Assembly (NCBI RefSeq): GCF_014467075.1
Contig: NZ_AP023027.1
Span: 2,607,501-2,671,500, forward strand
Direction of reading: 5' to 3'
Source of the DNA: Anaerostipes caccae L1-92
GTDB taxonomy: Bacteria > Bacillota > Clostridia > Lachnospirales > Lachnospiraceae
Length of the DNA stretch: 64,000 nucleotides
The notes beneath the pieces are model-generated. The model was given only the letters and a program-made list of their open reading frames with translations, ran no database searches and had not been told where the DNA came from. This document shows positions 55,266 to 64,000 of the stretch, piece after piece (the first letter of the stretch is position 1; the number at the start of each line of letters is the position of its first letter). The translations under genes were made by a program, and so were the position numbers.

Positions 55266-56315
55266 ATGAATCATTTTGAGTTGATCAACCGATTATATAA
55301 AGAACAGATTTTGTCAAAAGAAGATTTTATACGCCTGATTGAACACAGGACAGCAGAGGATGCCGAATATCTTGCATCCCTGGCCCGGAAAGAAGCTCAG
55401 AAAATATATGGCACCGGAGTTTTCCCAAGGGGGCTCATTGAATTTACCAACTACTGCAAAAATGACTGCTTATACTGCGGTATCCGCCGTTCCAACCCAA
55501 ATGTCAGCCGTTACCGTTTGACTGAGGAGCAGATTCTCTCCGCATGTGAAAGCGGATATGAGCTTGGATACCGAAGTTTTGTCCTTCAGGGAGGTGAAGA
55601 CCCTTATTTTCATGATGAGCGTATGGTCTCTATTGTCTCCGCCATGCGCAAATCCTATCCAGACTGCGCTATCACCCTGTCCCTTGGGGAACGCTCACCG
55701 GAAAGCTACCAGGCTCTCTTTGAGGCGGGAGCCAACCGTTATCTCCTGCGCCATGAGACAGCCACCGAGGAGCACTATCAAAAACTTCATCCCGAAGCGA
55801 TGTCACTGGCCCGCCGCAAGCAGTGCCTGTGGGACTTAAAAAAAGCCGGCTTTCATGTCGGTACCGGCTTTATGGTAGGTGCCCCCGGACAGACGGCTGC
55901 CCATCTGGCTGAAGATCTTCTGTTTATCAAAGAGCTGAATCCTAAAATGGTAGGGATCGGGCCGTTCATCCCTCATCACGATACACCGTTTAAGGACGAG
56001 CCGTCCGGCACAGCGGACCTCACAACTTATATGATCAGCATCCTGCGCCTGATGAATCACCATCTCCTGCTGCCTTCCACCACGGCACTTGGAACAATTG
56101 ATCCGAACGGCCGTGAAAAAGGAATCCTGGCCGGTGCAAATGTGGTTATGCCGAATCTCTCCCCGATTGATGTCAGGAAAGATTATGCTCTCTACGACAA
56201 CAAGATCTGCACTGGAGATGAGGCCGCCGAATGCGTAGGCTGTCTCGGACGCAGGATGGAAAGCATCGGTTATCACCTGGAATTTAGCCGCGGAGATTAC
56301 CGGGAATATTTATAA
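55266..56315 (+). CDS. hydE: [FeFe]-hydrogenase maturase HydE (radical SAM)
   Basis: A radical SAM enzyme needed for the H-cluster of [FeFe]-hydrogenase. 349 residues. The Fe-S motif Cys64-x3-Cys68-x2-Cys71 is in NYCKNDCLYCGIRR; GYRSFVLQGGEDP and GTGFMVGAPGQTAAHLAED are further blocks. It starts after AAAGGAACCTGATCTTC. HydF, HydG and hydrogenase genes are not in the window. Confidence 0.93.
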   Translation: MNHFELINRLYKEQILSKEDFIRLIEHRTAEDAEYLASLARKEAQKIYGTGVFPRGLIEFTNYCKNDCLYCGIRRSNPNVSRYRLTEEQILSACESGYELGYRSFVLQGGEDPYFHDERMVSIVSAMRKSYPDCAITLSLGERSPESYQALFEAGANRYLLRHETATEEHYQKLHPEAMSLARRKQCLWDLKKAGFHVGTGFMVGAPGQTAAHLAEDLLFIKELNPKMVGIGPFIPHHDTPFKDEPSGTADLTTYMISILRLMNHHLLLPSTTALGTIDPNGREKGILAGANVVMPNLSPIDVRKDYALYDNKICTGDEAAECVGCLGRRMESIGYHLEFSRGDYREYL

Positions 56316-56333
56316 ATCCTGTCTCCCCTTCCG

Positions 56334-56353
56334 TTCGGCAGTTTCTTGCCGAA
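56334..56353 (+). terminator. Hairpin after hydE
   Basis: TTCGGCA/TGCCGAA with a 6-nt loop, followed by TTTCCT. The T-run is weak. Confidence 0.5.
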
Positions 56354-56474
56354 TTTCCTATGGCTCCCGCATGATATAATGATTTATTTCCTCTTGCTGT
56401 TAAAGTGCCGCAATTACTGTCACAGCGATGATTGCGCTCAACTGCAGATTCACATTGAAGGACCAGCTCTCTGT

Positions 56475-56570
56475 TCAATGGTGATAGAGATACTCGAAGG
56501 CCTGTTCGTCTCCGCCTTTTGCCCTCTCTACATAAGGGCACAGCTTTTCATAAATATTATCTCTCTACAT
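56475..56570 (-). pseudogene. Decayed ECF sigma factor start
   Basis: The minus strand has AGGAGTAGTAGG, ATG (56570), then TAG as codon 2, then YEKLCPYVERAKGGDEQAFEYLYHH, which looks like the first helix of an ECF sigma factor, then TGA (56477-56475). The region from 56316 to 56682 has no other gene I can support. The remnant may extend to about 56400, but the sequence after the TGA is not recognisable. Confidence 0.4.
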
Positions 56571-56682
56571 CCTACTACTCCTGTGTATTCTGCTTGTTAC
56601 TATAAATTAATTATTCCCGAAACAAGATGCAAAAAACTGGAAATAAGTCTGCAAACATGGAGTTTCTTTTGTAGTGCCGTCT

Positions 56683-58368
56683 CTAACGGATTCTTAAAAA
56701 AGCCTGATAAACATCCACGGCCCCAAATCCCCATTCCCTGTTTGGATAATTTCGGTCCGGATCTCTCCTGGCTCCGCGGATCAGATAATTTTTCAGTCTC
56801 AGCGTGTTCATGATCAAGTCATTTTCTTTGACCTGACCCCACTCCAACAGCAGTGCCGCAAGACCCGCGACCACTGCCCCTGAAATACTGGCGCCCGTCT
56901 TCATCCCAAACCTGTTCCTTGGAAGGACTCCGATCACATTGACACCCGGCGCCGAAAAATCTGGCTGTATGGTCATGGTCCTGGGATATCCCCTTCCGCT
57001 TTCGATAAAAAAACTGTTATTGCTCTGATTATAAGTGGAAGGAGTAATGACCGGTGCCGCGTTTCCCGGTGCAGTCAGTGTATTATACGGTGTGGATTCC
57101 AAAAAATAAGTCTCATCGGTGATAAAATTCCGTATGGGAAGCCACATGTCAAACTCCCTGCTCCCTACATTTTCGTCTGTGACATGAACCTTCCATATTC
57201 CCTCTGCCGGGGCACGGAATCTCATGCGGATAAAAGGCGAACCAGTGGATATGTCAATGGTAAAATAATCTACGATGAGACTCGTCTGTTCCAGCAGAAA
57301 TGTGATATTTCTTCTGCCCTTGTAGCCTCCTGATATTACACCGGTTCTCTGGCCGGAGGGCGATTCGATGTCCACAAAAAACTGGTTTGGCTGAAAGCCC
57401 CACAGTTCCGCCGTAAATCCATATTCCCCCGGTCCCACCTTTATTTCCACCACAACCTCTCCATCTGAGAGAGTACCCGCATAGTGATGTTTGGCCTGCC
57501 CTTCATTTCCCCCGGTCACAACGATCGCAATTCCCGGCTGGTATGCCAGGGCTGAAATCTGCCTGGCCAGCGGTGAAGTTCCGGTGTGGGAAGAAAGATT
57601 GGTCCCAAGTCCCAGATAGATCACAACCGGCATATTAAGTTCATCTGCCTTCTCCAGAACATAGCGGATCGCCAGCATGATATCTGATTCTGCATATACT
57701 TCCTTTGAAGGGTCAATACAGTAATATTCTTTCAGGTAGCTTTTTGCCTGTTTCAGTTTTACCACCACCAGCTCGGACCCTGGTGCGATCCCTGAAAAAT
57801 TCTCTTCCTGTACTTCATTTCCCGCGATCATGCCTGCAAGAAATGTCCCATGCCCCGACGTATCCTGGCTCGGAACAATCTCCAGGGGATCTTCTGCCTG
57901 CAACGCCTCATCAATCTGCTCTTTTGTATATTCTGTCCCATATCCATAAGGCATTGGAGGATCTTCTCCCTGTATCGTCTGATCCCACATATATTGAATC
58001 TTTGTAGTCTGATTTCCCAGCTGGAACACAGTATTGGTATAGTCGATCCCTGTATCTATGACTGCTGCCAGGACTCCCTGTCCCGTAAGATCCAGCCCCG
58101 ACCGCTGCACCTGGGCCGCCCCGGTCTCCTCCAGAACCTGCATATCCATGAGGCCGTAGCACCTGGGAATTGCATTTCCCGAAAAATTGGAGACAGGGGA
58201 AGCAGCCGCCTGCTGCTCATCTACATAGACGATCGCATATTGAAAATTCACCTGAGTGATGCAGTCTGTGTGATAAAAGTCCCGAAGTTCATTCGGACTG
58301 GTCCTGAATCCGGAAATAAAATCGCGGTAATTTTCATTGACTGCCGCACCAATGCAAGCATCCGGCAT
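56683..58368 (-). CDS. Subtilisin-like serine protease, CspB-like
   Basis: An S8-family protease of the Csp type found in spore-formers. 561 residues. Asp105 (VIDTGID), His173 (SGHGTFLAG) and Ser494 (KTGASISGAVVAG) give a complete triad, unlike the CspC or CspA pseudoproteases. A large insert typical of Csp proteins separates the His and Ser blocks. No signal peptide. The likely role is processing of a cortex hydrolase during germination. Confidence 0.82.
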   Translation of the reverse strand: MPDACIGAAVNENYRDFISGFRTSPNELRDFYHTDCITQVNFQYAIVYVDEQQAAASPVSNFSGNAIPRCYGLMDMQVLEETGAAQVQRSGLDLTGQGVLAAVIDTGIDYTNTVFQLGNQTTKIQYMWDQTIQGEDPPMPYGYGTEYTKEQIDEALQAEDPLEIVPSQDTSGHGTFLAGMIAGNEVQEENFSGIAPGSELVVVKLKQAKSYLKEYYCIDPSKEVYAESDIMLAIRYVLEKADELNMPVVIYLGLGTNLSSHTGTSPLARQISALAYQPGIAIVVTGGNEGQAKHHYAGTLSDGEVVVEIKVGPGEYGFTAELWGFQPNQFFVDIESPSGQRTGVISGGYKGRRNITFLLEQTSLIVDYFTIDISTGSPFIRMRFRAPAEGIWKVHVTDENVGSREFDMWLPIRNFITDETYFLESTPYNTLTAPGNAAPVITPSTYNQSNNSFFIESGRGYPRTMTIQPDFSAPGVNVIGVLPRNRFGMKTGASISGAVVAGLAALLLEWGQVKENDLIMNTLRLKNYLIRGARRDPDRNYPNREWGFGAVDVYQAFLRIR

Positions 58369-58421
58369 AAAATTCTCCCTAAAAATAATCTTGCTTAATA
58401 GTTATGAAATGTCTATTGAAA

Positions 58422-58904
58422 TTATGATTTTTTCTCTATGAGATGATTTTGTGCAGTTTCCACATAATACCGGCTGCTTTCCCTGATATGGCGGATTTCT
58501 ACTTCTGTTACCGGACGGACCACCTTTGCGGGACGTCCGAACGCAAGACTTCCGTCCGGGATTACGGTTCCTTCCGTCACAAGGCTTCCCGCCCCGATGA
58601 AACAATGTGTGCCGATCTCGGCTCCGTTCATGATGATGCTTCCCATGCCAATCATTGTCTCATCCCCAATAGTGCACCCGTGAAGAATCGTGTTGTGTCC
58701 TACCGTCACCCGCTCCCCTACGAGAACCGGATGGCCTTCCTCCACGTGGACCGTGCAGTTTTCCTGGATGTTGGTCTGATTTCCGATCTTTATACGGTTT
58801 TCGTCGCCCCTGACCACAGAGGAGAACCAGACAGAAACTCCGTCTCCCAATTCCACGTCTCCCAGCACTGCAGCCGTAGGTGCCTGATAATATGTCTTTT
58901 CCAT
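58422..58904 (-). CDS. Gamma-carbonic anhydrase family hexapeptide protein
   Basis: A 160-residue left-handed beta-helix protein. Its three metal-binding histidines are in CTVHVEEGHP and VGHNTILHGC. The repeat pattern (ILHGCTIGDETMIGMGS) is typical. Activity is not certain, as many family members are not proven anhydrases. It lies 12 bp downstream of fbp. Confidence 0.85.
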   Translation of the reverse strand: MEKTYYQAPTAAVLGDVELGDGVSVWFSSVVRGDENRIKIGNQTNIQENCTVHVEEGHPVLVGERVTVGHNTILHGCTIGDETMIGMGSIIMNGAEIGTHCFIGAGSLVTEGTVIPDGSLAFGRPAKVVRPVTEVEIRHIRESSRYYVETAQNHLIEKKS

Positions 58905-58916
58905 AGTGTCTGCTCC

Positions 58917-60872
58917 TTAGATTCTTTCTGAAATTTCTCCTTTTCGGTATGCTGTCACGAGACAGCCCAGATCCTTAATGCTTTCCTTTATTCGTTTTCC
59001 GTTGTCCGTATCCCCGACCCGTTTCCTGCGGATCACCTTTTTAGACAGGACCGTATCTGAATGTATATCTGTTTCTTCACGGATAACAAAATCTCTGGAT
59101 TTAAACGGCTCATGGGCAACCAGTTTAATTCCGTAAGAATTGGAAACGAGAGTATAACCTGCGATCCCTGTTTTTTTCTGGTATGCCTTTGAAAAGCCTC
59201 CGTCAATGATGAACAGCTTTCCTTTGCATTTGATTGGGCTTTCTCCGTCCTTGACAGCGACAGGCATATGGCCGTTGACGACATGACCTTTCATGCCGTC
59301 GGCATCAAACTCCTCCAGTATCTGGTAAAGGACTGCCTCCTCCTCGATCAGCTGATAATAATAATCCTTCGTCTCCTTTTTCAAGTCAGGGTCCTCCACA
59401 AAATAGCGCTCGAAGGTAGCCATCTTATCTTTTCCATACACCGGAGAATTTTCATTGGACCATATGTACCACATGATATCCTGTCCGTACTTTTTCTTCG
59501 GTGAATTTTCCTGCTCAAAATATCCCTGGCGGGCGTGGTGTTCCAGCACATCGCAGAGGGCCTTCCCCGCGTATTTCTTTCCGTTGATCTTCACCTGACG
59601 GAAACTTCCGTCTGCATTCAGCGGAACGCAGCCGTGATAGAGCACCATGTCGTTATATGTAAGATACATACTGCCTTTTGAAAAAAGAAACCGCACATGT
59701 TCCTGCAAATGAGCACAGTATTTGAACGAAGTAATCAAATGTTCCATCACATACTCTTCTTCTTTGGTCAGCCGGTACGGATCCTTTGGATCGATAGTCG
59801 GAAAATGAGTATCCTTTAACGGGTATTCTTTTCCCCGCATACAGATGGTGCCTTTTTCATAGTTGATCTTATCCAGAAGCAGGCGCTCCTCCATGCCGAA
59901 ATCCGGTCTTCTCCTGATCAGACGGCCCTCCAGTTTAAATTGAATGACGGCAATGGCCTTGTGCATCTTTTTATTTAGATCCAGCTCCCTGACATCCTCT
60001 TCCTGGACATCCCCCGAGATCGTAAACAGTTCGCAGGGATCATCCTTATAACAGTCCAGCGCAAACCTCGCCAGAGGGATGAGATTGATTCCGTATCCGT
60101 TTTCCAGGGTATCCAGATTATTATATCTGGCGCTGATCCTCACCACATTGGCAATACACGCCCCGTGTCCGGATGCCGCTCCCATCCAGAGAATGTCATG
60201 ATTTCCCCACTGGATATCCAGAGAATGATAATCCATCAGACAGTCCATGATCCGGTGTGCTCCCGGTCCGCGGTCATAGATATCCCCGATCACATGGAGA
60301 TGGTCGATGGTCAGCCTCTGGATCAGATGGCCCAGGGCTGCGATCAGCTCCCTGACCTGCCCGGTCTTTAAAACCGTCTCGATGATCTGGTCAAAATACT
60401 CGTCCTTGTCCAGCATTCCGTGTTCTGTGATCAATTCCTCCATGATGTACGCAAACACCGGAGGCATAGCTTTTCTCACTTTCGATCTCGTATACTTGCT
60501 TGCGGCCAGCTTCGCCATGAGGATCAGCCGGATCAGCGTGGTCCGGTACCAGGAATCCAGCTCTTCTTCGGACAATTCCTCTTCCATCAGGTCCATCTTC
60601 TGCTCGGGATAATAGATGACAGACGCCAGATTCTTTTTCTCTTTGATGCTTAAAATATTGCCGAACTGGTCGTCAATCTTCCCCCTGATCGCCCCGGAAC
60701 CGTTTCTCAATATGTGGCTGAATTTCTCGTACTCCCCATGCAGATCGGAAACGAAGTGCTCTGTTCCTTTGGGAAGATTTAAAATAGCCTGCAAATTAAT
60801 AATTTCCGCAGAGGCTGCAGAAATGTTTGGGTACTGCTTGGACAATTCTTTCAAATACTTAAAATCATTCAT
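58917..60872 (-). CDS. fbp: Fructose-1,6-bisphosphatase, class III
   Basis: A gluconeogenic enzyme of the large Firmicute class. 651 residues. Metal-site motifs are FVSDLHGEYEKF, VIGDIYDRGPGA and QWGNHDILWMG, with NGHMPV further on. The ATG at 60872 follows GGAGGATTGTGT. Next gene is the carbonic-anhydrase-like protein. Confidence 0.95.
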   Translation of the reverse strand: MNDFKYLKELSKQYPNISAASAEIINLQAILNLPKGTEHFVSDLHGEYEKFSHILRNGSGAIRGKIDDQFGNILSIKEKKNLASVIYYPEQKMDLMEEELSEEELDSWYRTTLIRLILMAKLAASKYTRSKVRKAMPPVFAYIMEELITEHGMLDKDEYFDQIIETVLKTGQVRELIAALGHLIQRLTIDHLHVIGDIYDRGPGAHRIMDCLMDYHSLDIQWGNHDILWMGAASGHGACIANVVRISARYNNLDTLENGYGINLIPLARFALDCYKDDPCELFTISGDVQEEDVRELDLNKKMHKAIAVIQFKLEGRLIRRRPDFGMEERLLLDKINYEKGTICMRGKEYPLKDTHFPTIDPKDPYRLTKEEEYVMEHLITSFKYCAHLQEHVRFLFSKGSMYLTYNDMVLYHGCVPLNADGSFRQVKINGKKYAGKALCDVLEHHARQGYFEQENSPKKKYGQDIMWYIWSNENSPVYGKDKMATFERYFVEDPDLKKETKDYYYQLIEEEAVLYQILEEFDADGMKGHVVNGHMPVAVKDGESPIKCKGKLFIIDGGFSKAYQKKTGIAGYTLVSNSYGIKLVAHEPFKSRDFVIREETDIHSDTVLSKKVIRRKRVGDTDNGKRIKESIKDLGCLVTAYRKGEISERI

Positions 60873-60925
60873 ACACAATCCTCCATAAAGCTATTATATC
60901 ATCTCCTCAGCAAAAATATTAGGCG

Positions 60926-60953
60926 AAAAGCCAGATCATATGATCCGGCTTTT
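60926..60953 (-). terminator. Terminator after the ClpX-like gene
   Basis: GCCGGATCATATGATCTGGC with AAAAAA before and TTTTCG after on the minus strand. The lone mismatch is a G-U pair in that orientation. Confidence 0.7.
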
Positions 60954-60958
60954 TTCTG

Positions 60959-62368
60959 TTATTGTCCCCGCAGTTCGATCACCGGCGTACCGTGATTTAA
61001 AATATAATCCCTGTTGATGATCACTCTTCCGATCGTGTCATCCTTCGGAATCTCAAACATGATATCCAGCATAAATTTCTCTATGATCGCCCTTAATGCA
61101 CGGGCACCTGTCTTCTTTTCCAGCGCTTTTTCCGCGATTGCTTCCAGCGCACTTTCGTCAAATATCAGCTCAACTTCATCCAGCTCCAGAAGCTTCTGGT
61201 ACTGTTTTAAGATTGCATTTTTCGGCTCTTTCAGAATACGGACCAGCATATCCTTTGACAGCCCTTCCAGCGTAAATACCATCGGGAGTCTCCCTAAAAA
61301 TTCCGGTATCATACCGTATTCCCGCAGATCATCCACAGTGACTCTGGACAGAATGTTCTCGTCTTTGTCAAATTTATCTTTTAGGTCTGCATGGAAGCCG
61401 ATAGATGTCTGCTTCATGAGACGCTTTTTGATGATTTCATCAAGATCAGGAAAGGCACCCCCGCAAATAAACAGGATGTTCTTTGTATTAATTGTCGTCA
61501 TTGGCACCATGGCATTCTTGCTTGTTGCACCCACCGGCACTTCTACCTCCGCCCCCTCCAGAAGCTTTAACAGCCCCTGCTGTACGGATTCTCCGCTGAC
61601 ATCACGGCTGTTGGTATTCTGTTTCTTTGCGATTTTATCAATCTCATCAATAAAAATAATGCCGTGTTCTGCCTCGTCGACATCATTATCTGCTGCCTGC
61701 AGAAGCTTGGAGAGCACACTCTCCACATCATCTCCGATATAGCCAGCCTCCGTCAGAGAAGTGGCATCCGTAATGGCAAGCGGCACCTGAAGAAGCCTCG
61801 CCAGAGTCTTTACCAGATACGTCTTTCCGGAACCGGTAGGCCCGACCATGAGCATGTTGGATTTATCGATCTCGATCTCTTCCATGGTGTTGGTCACCAC
61901 CCGTTTATAGTGATTGTAGACCGCCACAGACATGACCTTTTTTGCATAATCCTGTCCTATGACATATTCATCCAGCATAGCCTTGATCTTGTGCGGTGCC
62001 GGAATATCTCTTAGATTTAATTCTTTTTTTTCTTTCTTTTTCTTCTTTTTATCTTTTTTCTTCACTGCCTGCGCAGGCGGTTCCTGCATATTTTCCATCA
62101 GACGGGATAAGTCCATATTGTTCAGGTCCATGTTTGTGGCATCGATAAAGCTGAACTGTCCGTTTCCCATACTGTCCATAGTTCTCTGCATACAGTCTAC
62201 GCAGATATGTATATCCTTGGGAAGCGTGATCATCTTTCCGGTAATCGATTCCGGCCTGCGGCACAGATAGCAGTAGCGCTCCACATCATGGGTTTCGTCT
62301 TTCTCCTCAGTAGTTTTTGCAGGCACTTCTTTTTCTTCTAATTCTGTTTCATTTATTTCTTCAGACAT
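60959..62368 (-). CDS. ClpX-type AAA+ unfoldase, atypical
   Basis: A 469-residue AAA+ ATPase of the ClpX family. Zinc-binding Cys33/36 and Cys56/59 (CYLC and CVDC), Walker A GPTGSGKT, Walker B IIFIDEIDK, and the sensor-2 helix GARALRAIIEKF. Unlike ordinary ClpX it has an acidic N-terminal extension before the zinc finger and a Lys-rich linker (KKKDKKKKKKEKK) between the zinc finger and the ATPase core. No clpP is adjacent. The ATG at 62368 follows GAGGTACAAATA. Confidence 0.85.
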   Translation of the reverse strand: MSEEINETELEEKEVPAKTTEEKDETHDVERYCYLCRRPESITGKMITLPKDIHICVDCMQRTMDSMGNGQFSFIDATNMDLNNMDLSRLMENMQEPPAQAVKKKDKKKKKKEKKELNLRDIPAPHKIKAMLDEYVIGQDYAKKVMSVAVYNHYKRVVTNTMEEIEIDKSNMLMVGPTGSGKTYLVKTLARLLQVPLAITDATSLTEAGYIGDDVESVLSKLLQAADNDVDEAEHGIIFIDEIDKIAKKQNTNSRDVSGESVQQGLLKLLEGAEVEVPVGATSKNAMVPMTTINTKNILFICGGAFPDLDEIIKKRLMKQTSIGFHADLKDKFDKDENILSRVTVDDLREYGMIPEFLGRLPMVFTLEGLSKDMLVRILKEPKNAILKQYQKLLELDEVELIFDESALEAIAEKALEKKTGARALRAIIEKFMLDIMFEIPKDDTIGRVIINRDYILNHGTPVIELRGQ

Positions 62369-62397
62369 TATTTGTACCTCATTTCTTGTAGAAAATA

Positions 62398-63789
62398 TCA
62401 TGCCAGCCGGTAAACATCCCGGATGGCTTTAAGTCCTTTTATCATATCTTCTTTCTGCATTTTCGTAAAGCCTAAAATATACTGCTCCTTTTCGGGACCT
62501 CCGTCTATATAATACATCGAAAGAGGATAAACCCTGACTCCCCTTTTCAGCAGTTCTTTTTCAAACCAATCTGTATCCTGAATATGAAAATCAACGCGCA
62601 CATGAAGGCCTGCTCCGGCACCGTAAACTGTGATCCGGCTGTCAATTTCCTTCAGCTTCTGAATCAGAAGATCGTGCTTTTCTTTATAAACATTTCTCAT
62701 CCGGTTTAAGTGCCGTTCAAAATGACCTTCCGATAAAAAAGAGGTGAGTACACTCTGGTCGATCCTGGATACCGCACAGGAGAAAATACCCGCGGTCTTT
62801 CTGTATGCAGGCACAAGGCTTTTGGGCAGCACCATATAACCGATCCGTATGGCAGGGGCGATCGCTTTAGAAAAAGTACCCATATATATTACCTTATCAC
62901 TCTCGTCGATGCCCTGAAGGGCCGGGATCGGCTTTCCATAGTACCGGAACTCACTGTCGTAGTCATCCTCGATAATATACCGTTCTTCCTTTTCTCTGGC
63001 CCATTTGATCAGCCGGCTCCTTCTGCCGATCGGAAGAACCACACCGGTAGGATACTGACGGGCGGGCGTGACATAGGCGAGATCCGCACCGCTCTGCTCC
63101 AGCTGCGAAACCCTCAGGCCTTCCTCGTCCATGTCTACGGGAAGTACCTGAAATCCGAGTTCGCGGACCGTCTGATAGGCGTTTAGGTATGCCGGGTTTT
63201 CCATGGCCATGGTCCTGCCCTTACCCAGAGTCAGGCTCAGGAGAAACAGCAGGTTTTCAATCCCCGCTCCTATGATAATCTGGCTGGTGCCCACGTGGAC
63301 ACCTCTGGACTGCCTGAGGTAATACATAATAGCCCTCCTCAGTCCTAAATCCCCCTGATTTTCTCCTTTTTGGAACAACTCACTGTTGTCGTTCATCATG
63401 ACTTCTTTCAGAAGTCGTCTCCATACATTATAGGGGAACAGAGTCATGTCGACTCCTACGGGAGAAAAATCAAAAGGGATCGGATCTTCCTCCTGCACCG
63501 GATCTTCCTCCTCTGTCTCCACGGGAATATTTAAAGACGCCAGGTCTTCCACCTGGCAGATAAAATATCCGCGCTTGGGCTTTGCCTCAATATATCCTTC
63601 GGCTGTCAGCTGGCCGTAGGCCAGATCGATCGTATTCCGGCTCAGGTCCATATGCTTTGCCAGCCTCCTGGTGGACGGAAGCCTGGACCCGCAGGGCAGA
63701 GCCCCACTCCGTATTTCATCCCGGATATAAGCATAAATCTGCCTGTAAAACGGTTCTTTTTTTGTGTGATCCAGTCCGATGGTAAGCAT
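62398..63789 (-). CDS. MocR-type regulator (GntR HTH + aminotransferase domain)
   Basis: A 463-residue regulator. The N-terminal winged helix is GSRLPSTRRLAKHMDLSRNT (about 38-57). The C-terminal half is an inactive-type class I aminotransferase with the PLP-lysine block MGTFSKAIAPAIRIGYM. It likely senses PLP or an amino-acid compound; the target is unknown, perhaps the clpX-like gene 30 bp downstream. It starts after GGGAGGGACAG. Confidence 0.9.
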   Translation of the reverse strand: MLTIGLDHTKKEPFYRQIYAYIRDEIRSGALPCGSRLPSTRRLAKHMDLSRNTIDLAYGQLTAEGYIEAKPKRGYFICQVEDLASLNIPVETEEEDPVQEEDPIPFDFSPVGVDMTLFPYNVWRRLLKEVMMNDNSELFQKGENQGDLGLRRAIMYYLRQSRGVHVGTSQIIIGAGIENLLFLLSLTLGKGRTMAMENPAYLNAYQTVRELGFQVLPVDMDEEGLRVSQLEQSGADLAYVTPARQYPTGVVLPIGRRSRLIKWAREKEERYIIEDDYDSEFRYYGKPIPALQGIDESDKVIYMGTFSKAIAPAIRIGYMVLPKSLVPAYRKTAGIFSCAVSRIDQSVLTSFLSEGHFERHLNRMRNVYKEKHDLLIQKLKEIDSRITVYGAGAGLHVRVDFHIQDTDWFEKELLKRGVRVYPLSMYYIDGGPEKEQYILGFTKMQKEDMIKGLKAIRDVYRLA

Positions 63790-63810
63790 CTGTCCCTCCC
63801 GGCGGTTTTT

Positions 63811-64000
63811 CTAGTAATTCTTTACGGTGATTTTTTCAATGACAATGTCTTTTTTAGGTTTGTTCTCGGCCTTTGCATCTGACACAGTCTGAGTCTGGGC
63901 AATCTTGTCCAGAACATCGTATCCGTCATACAGCTGGCCGAATACCGTGTAGTCTCCGGTCAAAGACGGGTATCCTCCCTGCTCTTTAAAAAGATCCCTC
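63811..64000 (-). CDS. Cyclophilin-type peptidyl-prolyl isomerase (C-terminal part)
   Basis: The last 62 residues of a cyclophilin: GGYPSLTGDYTVFGQLYDGYDVLDKIAQTQT is the conserved tail block, then a Lys-rich end closing in VIEKITVKNY and stop at 63811. The 5' end lies beyond the right edge. Confidence 0.9.
   Translation of the reverse strand, partial: RDLFKEQGGYPSLTGDYTVFGQLYDGYDVLDKIAQTQTVSDAKAENKPKKDIVIEKITVKNY

Noticed and set aside
56284..56541. 85-residue ORF between hydE and the subtilase
   Set aside because: It overlaps the hydE end, has unusual composition and no ribosome site; another frame shows the sigma remnant.

Overview
The window looks like a chromosomal stretch of an anaerobic, spore-forming member of the Lachnospiraceae (Clostridia). 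Pointers are an [FeFe]-hydrogenase maturase (HydE), a CspB-like germination protease, a spore-type peptidoglycan-binding protein, the DapL route to lysine, a class III fructose bisphosphatase, a DUF5688 protein and low-GC promoters of TTGACA/TATAAT type. No genus is claimed. Almost all genes are on the minus strand. No rRNA or tRNA gene was recognised.

Layout: 0-12.8 kb is core metabolism and cell wall: mraZ (cut by the left edge, with its own operator), lgt, ychF, a secreted SH3-NlpC/P60 hydrolase, a glnA-ANTAR regulator-dapL group, carA-carB and queH. 12.9-15.3 kb holds an ABC exporter and a small YbjQ pair. 15.4-35.3 kb is a large, A/T-richer CRISPR-Cas island. 35.5-64 kb returns to ordinary genes: an RsmH paralog, a spore-like protein, a MerR/MATE pair, a membrane pyrophosphatase, ilvE, folA-thyA, an AI-2E transporter, hisC, an aminotransferase, dapB-dapA, cobO, a putative SSB, typA, upp, hydE, the subtilase, gamma-carbonic anhydrase, fbp, clpX, a MocR regulator and the end of a cyclophilin.

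The CRISPR-Cas island is the most notable part. It has two modules that read in the same direction. The first is an eight-gene type III-B (Cmr) operon with no cas6, cas1 or cas2. It has a compact Cas10 without an HD nuclease but with an intact GGDD cyclase motif, two different Cmr4 genes, and a CARF-PD-(D/E)XK (Card1/Can2-like) effector inside the operon. The second is a complete type I-B operon (cas6-cas8b-cas7-cas5-cas3-cas4-cas1-cas2). Each module has its own array (13 and 8 repeats counting one degenerate terminal repeat each). The repeats differ in the middle but give the same crRNA handle, and the two leaders share conserved motifs, including a distant inverted pair. The simplest reading is that the I-B Cas6 and Cas1/2/4 serve both arrays and the III-B complex borrows the crRNAs.

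The I-B module is bracketed by inverted copies of a ~183-bp hairpin repeat. Wherever this repeat touches a gene, its terminal TGA is the gene's stop codon (cas2, the RsmH paralog, the spore-like protein). An unrelated 200-bp palindromic element does the same at ychF. A fourth, diverged copy shows compensatory changes in the hairpin stem.
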